Assembly (NCBI GenBank): GCA_934486825.1
Contig: CAKSQF010000003.1
Span: 1-64,000 of the forward strand
Direction: 5' to 3'
DNA from: an uncultured Eubacteriales bacterium
GTDB lineage: Bacteria > Bacillota > Clostridia > Oscillospirales > CAG-272
Length of the DNA: 64,000 nucleotides
The first letter of the stretch is position 1. Each line of letters opens with the position of its first letter. This document shows, in pieces, positions 18,214 through 26,595 of this stretch. The notes below the pieces were generated by a model, which was not told the origin of the DNA, did not search any database, and saw only the letters and a list, made by a program, of their open reading frames with translations. Both the position numbers and the translations under genes were made by a program.

Positions 18214-18242
18214 ATTCTACCATATTTCACTGAAAATATCAA
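18214..18242 (-). promoter_or_regulatory. pgk-tpiA promoter
   Basis: Minus strand TTGATA at 18237-18242 and TAGAAT at 18214-18219, 17-bp spacing, just after the rplL terminator. Confidence 0.75.
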
Positions 18243-18294
18243 GAGTTTTGCTAAAAAAAATAGGTAAGATCCTGCAATTTTACAAAGTAAACGA

Positions 18295-18323
18295 AAAAGG
18301 ACCCGCCGTTTGCGGGTCCTTTT
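18295..18323 (-). terminator. rplJL terminator
   Basis: A 12-bp stem (AAAAGGACCCGC / GCGGGTCCTTTT) with a 5-nt loop, 16 bases beyond the rplL stop. Confidence 0.85.
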
Positions 18324-18339
18324 GAAGCTTTGTATGAAA

Positions 18340-18720
18340 TTACTTGACTTCGACTTCTGCGCCGGAAGCCTTGAGAGCCTCTGCGAGCTTCTCTGCGTCT
18401 TCCTTCGAGATGCCTTCCTTGACTGCCTTGGGCGCGCCCTCAACGAGGTCCTTAGCGTCCTTAAGACCGAGACCGGTTGCTTCACGTACAGCCTTGATGA
18501 CTGCAAGCTTGTTTGCGCCGAAGCCCTTGAGGATTACGTCGAACTCGGTCTTCTCTTCTGCTGCGGGAGCTGCCGCACCTGCTGCTGCGCCGCCTGCTGC
18601 AACTACTGCCGTTGCGGATACGCCGAACTCCTCTTCGAGCATTTTTACGAGGTCGTTCATATCAAGGATTGTAAGATTTTTGATTTCTTCAAAAAGAGCT
18701 GTTACTTTTTCGTTAGCCAT
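18340..18720 (-). CDS. rplL: Ribosomal protein L7/L12
   Basis: A 126-residue acidic stalk protein that recruits translation factors to the 50S subunit. It has an N-terminal dimerisation helix (1-35), an Ala/Gly-rich hinge (about 38-52), and a C-terminal factor-binding domain with GANKLAVIKAVREATGLGLKDAKDLVE. Length and layout are standard. It lies 78 bases after rplJ, sharing its leader-controlled transcript. Confidence 0.98.
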   Translation of the reverse strand: MANEKVTALFEEIKNLTILDMNDLVKMLEEEFGVSATAVVAAGGAAAGAAAPAAEEKTEFDVILKGFGANKLAVIKAVREATGLGLKDAKDLVEGAPKAVKEGISKEDAEKLAEALKASGAEVEVK

Positions 18721-18798
18721 TTTAATTTCCTCCGTTTAAAATATAATTGTAATAATTTTCTGTTTTTCCGATTCTGCAAAAATCGGCGGTGTTGCCGA

Positions 18799-19338
18799 TT
18801 ACTCGGCTGCGGGAGCTTCCGCTGCCGCTTCTGCGGTTTCTGCCGCGGGCTCTTTGTCTATGATAGCCTGAAGTACCATAGCCAGCTTGTTGAGGGGACT
18901 TCTCATACCACCGAGCAGCTTGCCTACAAGGATCTGCTTGGACGGTACTGCGGCGAGAGCAAGAACTTCGTCTGCGGTCATCGACTTGCCGTCAACAAAT
19001 CCCGCTTTGATTGTGAAGCTGTCGATCTTGTCGGCATATTCCTTAAGAATCTTTGCCGGAGCGACCTCATCGCCTGTGGTTGTTGCGATTGCGTTCATAC
19101 CGTTCAGCTCGCCCTTGATGTCGGAATAACCCGCATTGTCGAGAGCCATACCGGTAAAGGTGTTCTTGTACACCTTGTAATCAACGCCGGCTTTGCGGAG
19201 CGCACTGCGGAGAGCCGTGTCATCTTCAACGGTGATACCCTGATAGGTTACGATAACTCCCGCGGTAGCGTTCTTGACCTTTTCCGAAAGTTCGGCAACG
19301 ATCGCCTTGTTTTTTTCAAGTACACTTGCGCTTGGCAT
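18799..19338 (-). CDS. rplJ: Ribosomal protein L10
   Basis: A 179-residue stalk base protein that binds 23S rRNA and carries the L7/L12 dimers on its C-terminal helix. It starts MPSASVLEKNKAIVAEL. The start at 19338 is set by AGGAGGT 7-9 bases upstream. A longer frame to 19455 overlaps the regulatory leader and is rejected. The Ala/Glu-rich tail after about residue 160 is longer than in some homologues. In bacteria, L10 or the L10-L12 complex represses its own operon by binding the leader RNA, which is present here. Confidence 0.97.
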   Translation of the reverse strand: MPSASVLEKNKAIVAELSEKVKNATAGVIVTYQGITVEDDTALRSALRKAGVDYKVYKNTFTGMALDNAGYSDIKGELNGMNAIATTTGDEVAPAKILKEYADKIDSFTIKAGFVDGKSMTADEVLALAAVPSKQILVGKLLGGMRSPLNKLAMVLQAIIDKEPAAETAEAAAEAPAAE

Positions 19339-19517
19339 TGTTTTACCTCCTGTCAAAAATAAAAATTCCTCGGACACCGAAAGACGGTCCGAAGGAAAGA
19401 TAGGATGTAACGGACACAAAAGCACAACGCATGCCTGCGCCCGATCAATATTCACTCTTACCTCGGCCGGACTTACGCGGGTTTATCTGTTTACCGCACC
19501 TGCTGTCTTTGGTTTAC
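19339..19517 (-). ncRNA. Ribosomal protein L10 leader
   Basis: The minus-strand leader between promoter and rplJ carries the conserved L10-leader elements ACCAAAGACAGCAGGTGC and CCGAGGTAAGAG. A GC-rich hairpin follows close to the start codon (GGACCGTCTTTCGGTGTCC). It is the binding site for autogenous control by L10(L12)4. The boundaries are estimated from the promoter and the start codon. Confidence 0.85.
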
Positions 19518-19523
19518 CGGGTG

Positions 19524-19552
19524 ATTATAGCACGTTTCTTTCGCTTTGTCAA
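19524..19552 (-). promoter_or_regulatory. rplJL promoter
   Basis: Minus strand TTGACA at 19547-19552 and TATAAT at 19524-19529 with 17-bp spacing, a full consensus promoter as expected for a ribosomal operon. Confidence 0.9.
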
Positions 19553-19662
19553 TAGGTTTTCGGCAAAAAAATAAAAAATCGGGAAGTTTTCCGCGCTTTC
19601 CGGGTCGGAAATGCCGATGATGGGACGAGATTGTGAAAAAAATGTTAAATCGGTCGAAATCT

Positions 19663-19691
19663 CTTGATTTTGCGGTTGAAAAAGTGTATAA
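19663..19691 (+). promoter_or_regulatory. pckG promoter
   Basis: TTGATT at 19663-19668 and TATAAT at 19686-19691, 17-bp spacer, about 80 bases before the start codon. Confidence 0.75.
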
Positions 19692-19771
19692 TTCAAACTG
19701 GTGAACAAGGGTAAACTTGATCGCTGACCGATATATACCTGAAATGTAATACATATAAAGGAGAGGATACC

Positions 19772-21559
19772 ATGACAAACAACAAATACGTTCTTGACTG
19801 GATCAAGGAAATGGCTGAAATGACACAGCCGGATAAGATCGTCTGGATCGACGGCAGTGAAGAGCAGGCGGAAGCTTTGCGCGAAGAGGCGTGCTCCACC
19901 GGAGAGCTTATAAAGCTCAATCCCGAAAAGCTCCCGAACTGCTTTCTGCACCGCACTGCGGTAAACGATGTTGCACGTGTGGAAGGAAGAACCTTCATCT
20001 GCACTCCCACAAAGGAAGAGGCAGGCAACATCAACAACTGGGTTGAACCGGGCGAGATGTACGCAAAGCTGAAAAAGCTTTACACCGGATCGATGAAGGG
20101 CAAGACCATGTATGTCATTCCTTACTCGATGTCGGTCGTAGGCTCGCGTTTTGCGAAGATCGGTATAGAGCTTACCGATTCGATCTATGTCGTTCTCAAC
20201 ATGCTTATCATGACGCGCGCCGGACAGAATGTGCTTGACGCACTCGGAGACAGCCCCGACTATGTAAAGGGTCTGCATGCAACCGCCGATTGCGACGAAA
20301 ACAACAGATATATCACCCACTTCCCGCAGGACAACACGATCATGTCGGTCAACTCGGCATACGGCGGAAACGTGCTCCTCGGCAAGAAGTGCTTCGCGCT
20401 CCGCATTGCTTCCTACCTCGGACGCAAGGAAGGCTGGATGGCAGAGCATATGCTTATTCTCGGTCTTGAATATCCCGACGGAAATATCAAATATATTACC
20501 GCCGCTTTCCCGTCCGCGTGCGGCAAGACCAACCTCGCAATGCTTATTCCGCCCGAAATCTACCGTAAGAAGGGCTACAAGGTATGGTGTGTCGGCGACG
20601 ATATCGCATGGCTGCGCGTAAACCCCGAGGACGGAAGACTTTACGCAATCAACCCCGAGAACGGCTTCTTCGGAGTGGCTCCCGGAACAAACTCCCATTC
20701 GAACCCCAATGCGCTTGCAACCACCAAGCGCGATACCATATTCACCAACGTCTGCCTCAATACAAAGGATATGACCGTATGGTGGGAGGGACACGACGAT
20801 CCCGCTCCCGAACCCGGCTATGCAATAAACTGGAAGGGAGAGCCGTGGGATTATCATACCTACAATAAGGCTGACAAGGTCAACACATCCGGCGCTCATC
20901 CCAACTCGCGTTTCACAGCGATGGCGAAGAATTGCCCCTGCGTATCTCCCGAATTCGATTCGATAACGGGCGTTCCGGTATCGGCAATCATCTTCGGCGG
21001 ACGCCGTGCAAAGACCGCTCCGCTGGTATATCAGTCGTTCGGCTGGCAGCACGGTACGTTTGTCGGCTCAATCATGGCATCCGAGACTACGGCAGCCGCA
21101 TCCGGTGCCGTCGGCGTTGTACGCCGTGATCCTATGGCTATGCGCCCGTTTGTCGGATACAACATGGGTGATTACTTCGCACATTGGCTCGAAATGGGTA
21201 AAAAGATCCCGCATGCTCCGAAGATTTTCCATGTCAACTGGTTCAGAACCGACGACGAGGGTCACTTTATATGGCCCGGATTCGGCGACAATATGCGTGT
21301 TCTTCTCTGGATACTCGCACGTTGCGAGGGCAAGGTTGATGCTGTCGAGTCGCCTATCGGATATCTGCCGAAGCCCGAGGACATAAATGTCGAAGGTCTT
21401 GACATTTCCGAGGATACTCTCAAGGACCTCCTTTCCGTTGACAGAGAGAGCTGGAAGGCTGATATTGAAAATATCAAGGAGTTTTACGCTCAGATCGGCG
21501 ATCACGTTCCTGCCGAGCTTTATGAAGAGCTTGCCGCTCTTGAAAAGAGACTTGGCTGA
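19772..21559 (+). CDS. pckG: Phosphoenolpyruvate carboxykinase (GTP)
   Basis: A 595-residue enzyme interconverting oxaloacetate plus GTP and phosphoenolpyruvate plus CO2. It belongs to the GTP-dependent family: the P-loop is FPSACGKTNLAML near residues 246-258 with the hyper-reactive cysteine, followed by a metal-binding GDDIAW near 273-278, and an upstream YVIPYSMS segment. The length is normal. In anaerobes it often works toward CO2 fixation as well as gluconeogenesis, so it fits beside pgk and tpiA. GGAGAGG precedes the ATG. It is a single-gene unit with its own promoter and terminator. Confidence 0.97.
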   Translation: MTNNKYVLDWIKEMAEMTQPDKIVWIDGSEEQAEALREEACSTGELIKLNPEKLPNCFLHRTAVNDVARVEGRTFICTPTKEEAGNINNWVEPGEMYAKLKKLYTGSMKGKTMYVIPYSMSVVGSRFAKIGIELTDSIYVVLNMLIMTRAGQNVLDALGDSPDYVKGLHATADCDENNRYITHFPQDNTIMSVNSAYGGNVLLGKKCFALRIASYLGRKEGWMAEHMLILGLEYPDGNIKYITAAFPSACGKTNLAMLIPPEIYRKKGYKVWCVGDDIAWLRVNPEDGRLYAINPENGFFGVAPGTNSHSNPNALATTKRDTIFTNVCLNTKDMTVWWEGHDDPAPEPGYAINWKGEPWDYHTYNKADKVNTSGAHPNSRFTAMAKNCPCVSPEFDSITGVPVSAIIFGGRRAKTAPLVYQSFGWQHGTFVGSIMASETTAAASGAVGVVRRDPMAMRPFVGYNMGDYFAHWLEMGKKIPHAPKIFHVNWFRTDDEGHFIWPGFGDNMRVLLWILARCEGKVDAVESPIGYLPKPEDINVEGLDISEDTLKDLLSVDRESWKADIENIKEFYAQIGDHVPAELYEELAALEKRLG

Positions 21560-21568
21560 TTGATTTTA

Positions 21569-21609
21569 GTCCGTCGGACAGAGAGACTCTGTCCGACGGA
21601 CCTGTTTTT
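21569..21609 (+). terminator. pckG terminator
   Basis: A 15-bp perfect stem (GTCCGTCGGACAGAG left arm) with a 3-nt loop, followed by CTGTTTTTA. Confidence 0.88.
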
Positions 21610-21625
21610 ATGAAAGAATATAATT

Positions 21626-22447
21626 ATGAAATATTTTGACACACATATGCATACTGTGAACTCTCACGACGGGAAACAGACCGTGTGGGAGGCATGCGAA
21701 GCGGCAATCGCAAAAGGAATTTCCGGGATATCGGTCACCGATCATGCGGATACATGGTTCTTTGAACGCGACAATACGCTTGTGAACATCGCGCAATCGG
21801 TTGAAAGGGCAAAGGAAGCCGACGAAAAATACAAAGGCAGACTCAGAGTCTTTCACGGAGTCGAGGTCGGCGAGCCGCTGTCCTATACCGACAGAACGGC
21901 AGAACTGCTTGAGCATAACAGCTTTGATCTTGTCATAGGCTCGGTGCACAGCGTTGTTTCGGGCGATATACGCGATTCCTATTCGAGAATCGATTGGTCG
22001 GAAAAGACCGACGAAGAAATACACGCTTTTCTGGAAAAATATTTTACGCAGATGTATGAAATGACGGTCGGAGCCGATTTCGATATTCTTGCTCATCTGA
22101 GCTGTCCGCTCCGCTATCTGAACGGAAAATATGACAGACATGTCTCACTTGACGGCTATTCGGATGTCATCGACGAAATACTTGCGGCAAATATCGAACG
22201 CGGCAGATCGCTTGAGATAAACACATCGGGAATCGGCACGCCCTTCGGACAGTTCATGCCGGATGCCGCAATTCTCGGACGCTACAAAGCGCTCGGCGGT
22301 AAAATGATAACCTTTGGTACCGATGCACACGAGAGCGCAAGGGTCGGATGTGGACTTGCGGAGGCGGCAGAGCTTGCCCGTTCGCTCGGCTTTGACAGAT
22401 ATAATTATTACGAGAACAGAAAGGCGATCCCGGTAAGGCTTGACTGA
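21626..22447 (+). CDS. PHP-domain phosphatase, histidinol-phosphatase-like
   Basis: A 273-residue cytosolic metal-dependent phosphoesterase of the PHP superfamily. The motifs run in order: DTHMHT near residue 5, VTDHAD near 41, HGVEVGE near 75, GSVHSV near 107, LAHLSCP near 152, INTSG near 193 and GTDAHES near 229. Together these supply the trinuclear metal site. This arrangement matches the HisK/HisJ histidinol-phosphatase group, which makes histidinol, but no other his gene lies nearby, so the substrate is uncertain. The short gap to the pckG terminator leaves the promoter unclear. Confidence 0.82.
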   Translation: MKYFDTHMHTVNSHDGKQTVWEACEAAIAKGISGISVTDHADTWFFERDNTLVNIAQSVERAKEADEKYKGRLRVFHGVEVGEPLSYTDRTAELLEHNSFDLVIGSVHSVVSGDIRDSYSRIDWSEKTDEEIHAFLEKYFTQMYEMTVGADFDILAHLSCPLRYLNGKYDRHVSLDGYSDVIDEILAANIERGRSLEINTSGIGTPFGQFMPDAAILGRYKALGGKMITFGTDAHESARVGCGLAEAAELARSLGFDRYNYYENRKAIPVRLD

Positions 22448-22476
22448 CGCGCCCTTATCGGACAGGTGGTTGCAGG

Positions 22477-22776
22477 ATGATAAGGCTTTGCTTTAATGTA
22501 TCAGATGTTGATTTCAATGCATTGATAGACAGATTTGTCCCGGTTCTTCTTGAAAATGCCGCAAAAAGCGACGATGCAAAACTGCGCGCGCTTGCCGCAC
22601 TGCCGCAGGGACTTGCGGTGGGCATGCTGAAATCACTTTCCTACGACAAAAAGGAGGAGCTTGCGGTCTCGCTCCTGTCGGGGTACAAGGACAAAATCGC
22701 CGCAATGCTTGCAGAGGAAGCACTGCGGCAGGGAATATCGGTTACAATAGACAATATAAGTGCGGACAGGATTTAG
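22477..22776 (+). CDS. Small uncharacterised helical protein
   Basis: A 99-residue, mostly alpha-helical soluble protein without cysteine clusters, signal peptide or membrane helix. I do not recognise a family. It starts 29 bases after the PHP gene with AGGTGG seven bases before its ATG, so it is probably its operon partner. Codon use resembles the neighbours, which supports a real gene. Confidence 0.6.
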   Translation: MIRLCFNVSDVDFNALIDRFVPVLLENAAKSDDAKLRALAALPQGLAVGMLKSLSYDKKEELAVSLLSGYKDKIAAMLAEEALRQGISVTIDNISADRI

Positions 22777-22788
22777 TACGACGTCCGG

Positions 22789-23502
22789 TTATTTGATCGG
22801 AGCGGCGTTGTCACCGGCGAGAAAGCGTATGGCACGTTCCACGCTCTGCTTTGTCTGTGGGGACAGGGCTTCGCCCGCGTAACGGTAGTCGAAGGATTTT
22901 GCGAAATCCGAAACGTCCCCGCAAAGTTCGCCGAGGTGTCGGTACACAAGAGTGCAGAGCGATTCCGAAAAATCGGCGTACTGCCGCTTGTTCATCTCGT
23001 CCGATGCCGCTTTGAGCAGCGCCGCGCTGTGAGCTATACAGACATACGGTTGCGCGGACAGTTTTTTGCGGAATTCTTCGTCTGTCTGATAGATGTGAAC
23101 CGTGTTTGAGATCAGGCGTGCCATGTTGTACCCGACACGCGAGCAGATATAGCAGGAGCGTGACAGGCTGTCGAGCATTTTTGCCGTCTTGTCGGGGGAG
23201 AGCTTCAATATCCCTTTTTTTCCGAGATCGGAGGACAGCTTGCCGAGATGACTTTCAAGCATCAGTGCGAGCGGAAGCCGCTTTGAAATGCGGAGCATTT
23301 TCGAAAAGTGATCGGGGCAAAAGCCCTGCTCATTTGTCTTTATGCGTATGTCCGGCTCCATCATGGAGGCGCCGAGGATCAGATCAAGCTCATCCGATTC
23401 CAGTTTTGCGGCAAGCGTGCAGAACGGACAGCTGTCCGAGCCTTCCTTCATGTTTTCTTCAAGGACCTCGTTAATCGGGATTGTGTAAATGGTTTCTGCC
23501 AT
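22789..23502 (-). CDS. DUF6062-like cysteine-rich protein
   Basis: A 237-residue cytosolic protein with a CPFC motif near residue 24, a single Cys near 63 (FCPDHF), CYICSR near 116-121 and another Cys near 155. Four separated cysteine positions suggest a metal site. The pattern fits what I recall of the DUF6062 family of Firmicutes. That is recognition, not a search. No function is established. The start at 23502 has AAAGGAG at ideal spacing. The longer frame to 23856 overlaps the divergent glycosylase gene and is rejected. The start lies 32 bases from that gene. Confidence 0.65.
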   Translation of the reverse strand: MAETIYTIPINEVLEENMKEGSDSCPFCTLAAKLESDELDLILGASMMEPDIRIKTNEQGFCPDHFSKMLRISKRLPLALMLESHLGKLSSDLGKKGILKLSPDKTAKMLDSLSRSCYICSRVGYNMARLISNTVHIYQTDEEFRKKLSAQPYVCIAHSAALLKAASDEMNKRQYADFSESLCTLVYRHLGELCGDVSDFAKSFDYRYAGEALSPQTKQSVERAIRFLAGDNAAPIK

Positions 23503-23534
23503 AAAAACTCCTTTTTGTTGGGGGAATATTACAG

Positions 23535-24401
23535 GTGAAAGATGTTGAAAAAAAATATGATGTTGCCGCCGACGGCAGGGATGTGGTTGTAAAGAACGTC
23601 GATCATTTCGACCCGGACCTTGTTTTTGACTGCGGTCAGACATTCCGCTTTTCAAAGGACGCAGGCGGTGTGTGGAGAGGCGTTGCCATGGCGCGGAGCC
23701 TTGCTCTCGCGCGTGAGGGGAACAATCTGCGCATATTCGACTGCGATGAAAAAACATTTTATGATGTCTGGTATGACTATCTCGGATTGGCGCTTGACTA
23801 TGACGCTGTCTGTGCAAGCTTTCCGACCGATAACCTTCACCTTGCCGAGGCGGCAAAGATCGGGAGCGGCATACGTATTCTTCGTCAGGATCGTTGGGAG
23901 GCGCTTTGCAGCTTTATAATCAGTCAGAACAACAACATTCCGCGCATATCGATGCTTGTCGAAAGACTTTGCAACCGATACGGAAAAGAATTTTCGGACG
24001 GAAAAGAAAACTACCGCGCCTTTCCGACGCCGGAAGAGCTTGCCGATGTCAGCGAAGCCGACTATGCCCGGATGGGAATGGGTTATCGCGCTTCCTATCT
24101 TGTTGATGCGGTCGGTCGGGTATTGCGCGGCGAAACGGTTCTTGAAGATATCGACGGTATGACCACAGCCGGGGCAACCGACTATCTTAAAAAGATAAAG
24201 GGAGTCGGTACGAAGGTGGCGTCCTGCGCGCTTCTCTTCGGCTTTTCGAAATATGATGCTTTCCCGGTCGATGTATGGGTAAAACGCATAATCGAAAAAT
24301 ATTACCCGGACACTGTCGGACATCCCGATTTCGGCAAGTATTCCGGAATCGCACAGCAATATCTTTTCTATTACGAAAGATACATATCCGATCATCGGTA
24401 G
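23535..24401 (+). CDS. ogg: 8-oxoguanine DNA glycosylase (OGG1-like)
   Basis: A 288-residue base-excision repair enzyme removing oxidised guanine. Residues 1-110 form the OGG N-terminal domain (FDCGQTFRF). A helix-hairpin-helix-GPD domain follows. The hairpin reads KGVGTKVASCALL near 222-234 with the catalytic lysine, and FPVDVWVKR near 243-251 with the catalytic aspartate. This is the family in which Clostridium acetobutylicum Ogg was characterised. The start is GTG 23535, with GGGGGA about ten bases upstream and no better in-frame ATG. Divergent from the DUF6062-like gene. Confidence 0.9.
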   Translation: MKDVEKKYDVAADGRDVVVKNVDHFDPDLVFDCGQTFRFSKDAGGVWRGVAMARSLALAREGNNLRIFDCDEKTFYDVWYDYLGLALDYDAVCASFPTDNLHLAEAAKIGSGIRILRQDRWEALCSFIISQNNNIPRISMLVERLCNRYGKEFSDGKENYRAFPTPEELADVSEADYARMGMGYRASYLVDAVGRVLRGETVLEDIDGMTTAGATDYLKKIKGVGTKVASCALLFGFSKYDAFPVDVWVKRIIEKYYPDTVGHPDFGKYSGIAQQYLFYYERYISDHR

Positions 24402-24524
24402 TACGATATAAATCGGAGAAACGGGAATCGCACCGGTTTGTGTCCGCACCCGTGGCTTTTGTCGGGTAAAGACGAAAAAATCCGGGAGCTGTGTGCTGCA
24501 ATCCGTGGACGGTCCGATTTTGTG

Positions 24525-24562
24525 AAAATGCGGTTTTGCTTTGTGCAAAACCGCATTTTTTC
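24525..24562. terminator. Bidirectional terminator between ogg and the UDP-sugar pyrophosphorylase
   Basis: A perfect 15-bp stem (AAAATGCGGTTTTGC left arm), 5-nt loop, A and T runs on the two sides, lying between convergent genes. Confidence 0.88.
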
Positions 24563-24589
24563 TTTTTTACTGTGGGTCAGACCCTGTAA

Positions 24590-25816
24590 TCAGAGCAGGA
24601 CGCCGTTCTTTTTAAGAAGCTCGCGGGCGGTTTCAACCGAATCGACACCGGTTGCGTTCTTTACGGGAGCAAATTCCTTTTCACGGACAACCTCAAAGCT
24701 TAGGCAGGAGTCCATCATGTGGATCATATCAAGTACGAGGGTTTCGAACTTGTAGCCGTTGGGCTCGGTGGGTTTGACCGGTTCGCCGTTTTCGTCTATG
24801 TAGGGAATCTTCTTTTCGACAACATGGACAGGCATCTTCTGACGCAGGATGTCCTCAAGCTTCGAGATTTTGAACATGTAGTTCAGAATGACTCCGAACT
24901 TGTAGAGAAGCTCGCCGCGCTCGTCACGCAGATTCTTCATGTCGTCGGTTATCTCGTAATACTCAACGATCGACGGCTTGCCGTCCTCAAGGCAGAGTAC
25001 ACCGATCTTTTCGGTGGGATTTGCCTTTGCAACAACCTTTGCGCCGCAGTCTCTGCCGGAGGCAATGGTTGCGCCGACAAATGCGGGATCGTTTATGCGC
25101 TGGCAGACATTGTCAACCGCAAATACGGTCAGCCATTCAACGCCGTTTTCCTTCATGTGATCGAGATAGCCTGCCTTGACAAGCGATGTGAACCATCCGC
25201 CGTTGCCGTTCGGGGACAGCGAAATGCGATCCTTTGCTTCAAGCAGAATCTTTCCGTCGTAGCCGACAGAGGGAGCCATTTCCTGAATGAAGAAATGGAC
25301 GTGATCTTTGTCATATCCGAAGAAATCGTGCTCGTTGAAGAATTTTACGGTAGCGTCATTGTTCTTTTCGCTGGTCATGATGTAAAGCGGCACCCATGCT
25401 CCGACGCGCTTTACGACATCGGTGAGATTGTTTATGAGACACTGGAAAATATAAAGCTCGTGAGTCACGCCGATCGGGTATGTGCCCTTCGGTCCGTCAA
25501 ATCCGAGTCGTGTGCCCTGTCCGCCCGCGAGGAGAACGGCGCCGACTTTTTCGTGTCTGAGCGCATCGATTCCCACCTTTTCGAATTCTTCGCGGCGGGC
25601 GTTGATTTCGTCGATTTCGAGCGCTCCGAGAGGGGAAAGCACGCCCTTTTCAACTTTCATTTCCTTGCGATCGAGCAGCTTCAGAAGAGACCAGTCGATC
25701 TTTTTGATCTGGGAGAGCAGAGAAGCCTTGGACTCGTCGGACAGCTCATCGTAATATCTGAGCAGTTGTGTCTGACCGTGCTTTTTCAGCAGGTCAAGTG
25801 TTTCATTGTAATTCAT
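24590..25816 (-). CDS. UDPGP-family UDP-sugar pyrophosphorylase (eukaryote-like type)
   Basis: A 408-residue nucleotidyltransferase forming a UDP-sugar from UTP and a sugar-1-phosphate. The nucleotide loop is LLAGGQGTRLGFDGPKG near residues 94-110, with the Asp-Gly-Pro-Lys-Gly signature of the UDPGP/UAP1 family, not the bacterial GalU type. FAVDNV near 230 is the metal-binding segment. Whether it makes UDP-glucose or UDP-N-acetylglucosamine cannot be decided by eye. Such proteins are known in gut Clostridia. An N-terminal helical region (1-80) is typical. It is monocistronic, with a promoter at 25854-25882. Confidence 0.87.
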   Translation of the reverse strand: MNYNETLDLLKKHGQTQLLRYYDELSDESKASLLSQIKKIDWSLLKLLDRKEMKVEKGVLSPLGALEIDEINARREEFEKVGIDALRHEKVGAVLLAGGQGTRLGFDGPKGTYPIGVTHELYIFQCLINNLTDVVKRVGAWVPLYIMTSEKNNDATVKFFNEHDFFGYDKDHVHFFIQEMAPSVGYDGKILLEAKDRISLSPNGNGGWFTSLVKAGYLDHMKENGVEWLTVFAVDNVCQRINDPAFVGATIASGRDCGAKVVAKANPTEKIGVLCLEDGKPSIVEYYEITDDMKNLRDERGELLYKFGVILNYMFKISKLEDILRQKMPVHVVEKKIPYIDENGEPVKPTEPNGYKFETLVLDMIHMMDSCLSFEVVREKEFAPVKNATGVDSVETARELLKKNGVLL

Positions 25817-25853
25817 ACAGAACCTCCGTAAAAAGGATTGATCTTATGTATAT

Positions 25854-25882
25854 ATTATACCAAATTGACGTTTGTTTGTAAA
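25854..25882 (-). promoter_or_regulatory. UDP-sugar pyrophosphorylase promoter
   Basis: Minus strand TTTACA at 25877-25882 and TATAAT at 25854-25859, 17-bp spacing. Confidence 0.75.
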
Positions 25883-25939
25883 TAGTTTTTTTCGAAAAAA
25901 GCCGCGAAAAAAGCGCATTTTTGCAAAAAAGCAAAAAAA

Positions 25940-26335
25940 TCAGCTTCGTGCTGCCGGGGCGGAGCGCGGATCGGCGGAGAAAATATCTCCTCTGCCGATA
26001 ATGCGCCTGCGGATACGGTAAGCGGTGTCGCGGCTGACATCCATAGCCTCGGCGGTCGCTTCCATCGTAAGACCCTGCCGGTAGCGCAGCTTCAGATACA
26101 GACGCTCCTGCGCCCTTCGTCCGGCTTCCTTCGGACAGGAGGCACAGGTGACGTAATCGTCAAGAAAAGCCTCGGCTGAGAGAACAGACGATTTGAGTGA
26201 GCTTGCGGCTGATCGCAGGGAATCAAGACGATTACTTTCCTTGCCGTAATGCTCAAGTCTGCCGATTTCCGCTTCTATTGAAGCAAGCAGCATCCGGTCG
26301 GAGCTGTATTTTTCAAAATAGTTGATCCAATTCAA
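25940..26335 (-). CDS. Small sigma-region-4-like HTH protein under an SOS box
   Basis: A 131-residue protein. The N-terminal two thirds is helical and charged, with a CASC pair near 64-67. The C-terminal part (about 88-115) is a helix-turn-helix of the sigma-70 region 4 / RinA-ArpU type (TMEATAEAMDVSRDTAYRI). It may be a stand-alone DNA-binding regulator related to late-gene activators of phages. No phage genes are near. The start is TTG 26335, with AAAGGAAG 7-8 bases upstream. A promoter with a near-consensus LexA box lies about 225 bases upstream on the same strand. Its target is unknown. Confidence 0.65.
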   Translation of the reverse strand: MNWINYFEKYSSDRMLLASIEAEIGRLEHYGKESNRLDSLRSAASSLKSSVLSAEAFLDDYVTCASCPKEAGRRAQERLYLKLRYRQGLTMEATAEAMDVSRDTAYRIRRRIIGRGDIFSADPRSAPAARS

Positions 26336-26546
26336 AAAAATCTTCCTTTCTCTGAGTATTTACAGGTATACCATACGGTCGGTTTGCGGGGCGACCGCGG
26401 GAGAGTATGAAAACCACCGTAATTCGGCAGGCTGAGCCGAAAACGACAGCGGTCGGAACAGTTGAGTTTGCTTGTTTCTTAACACGCGCGGCGCGGTGTG
26501 AACCGCGCGGGGCAGTCGCGGTTCGCATCCGGTCGGTTTAAGCAAA
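26336..26546 (-). other. GC-rich leader of the SOS-linked HTH gene
   Basis: The roughly 210 transcribed bases between the SOS box and the TTG start. GC-rich, with self-complementary stretches such as CGCGCGGCGCG. A 71-codon open frame (26313-26528) overlaps the HTH start but lacks a convincing ribosome site and looks compositionally unlike a protein. Confidence 0.5.
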
Positions 26547-26560
26547 CGAACAAATGTTCT
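26547..26560. promoter_or_regulatory. LexA (SOS) box
   Basis: CGAACAAATGTTCT matches 12 of 14 positions of CGAACATATGTTCG, better than the lexA box itself. It sits about 6 bases downstream of the -10 element of the minus-strand promoter, over the likely transcription start. Confidence 0.8.
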
Positions 26561-26566
26561 TTTTTG

Positions 26567-26595
26567 ATTATAGCACAAACGATCGTGAAAATCAA
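26567..26595 (-). promoter_or_regulatory. SOS-controlled promoter of the HTH gene
   Basis: Minus strand TTGATT at 26590-26595 and TATAAT at 26567-26572, 17-bp spacing. The same hexamers occur in the lexA promoter. Confidence 0.75.

Noticed and set aside
19514..21052. 512-codon open frame antisense to pckG
   Set aside because: It lies opposite a clear PEP carboxykinase gene, has no ribosome site, and encodes a composition (rich in Cys, His, Arg, Val) typical of mirror frames in this codon-biased genome.
26313..26528. 71-residue small protein overlapping the HTH gene start
   Set aside because: No good ribosome site and an arginine/proline-rich composition unlike the neighbours; mentioned only as part of the leader.
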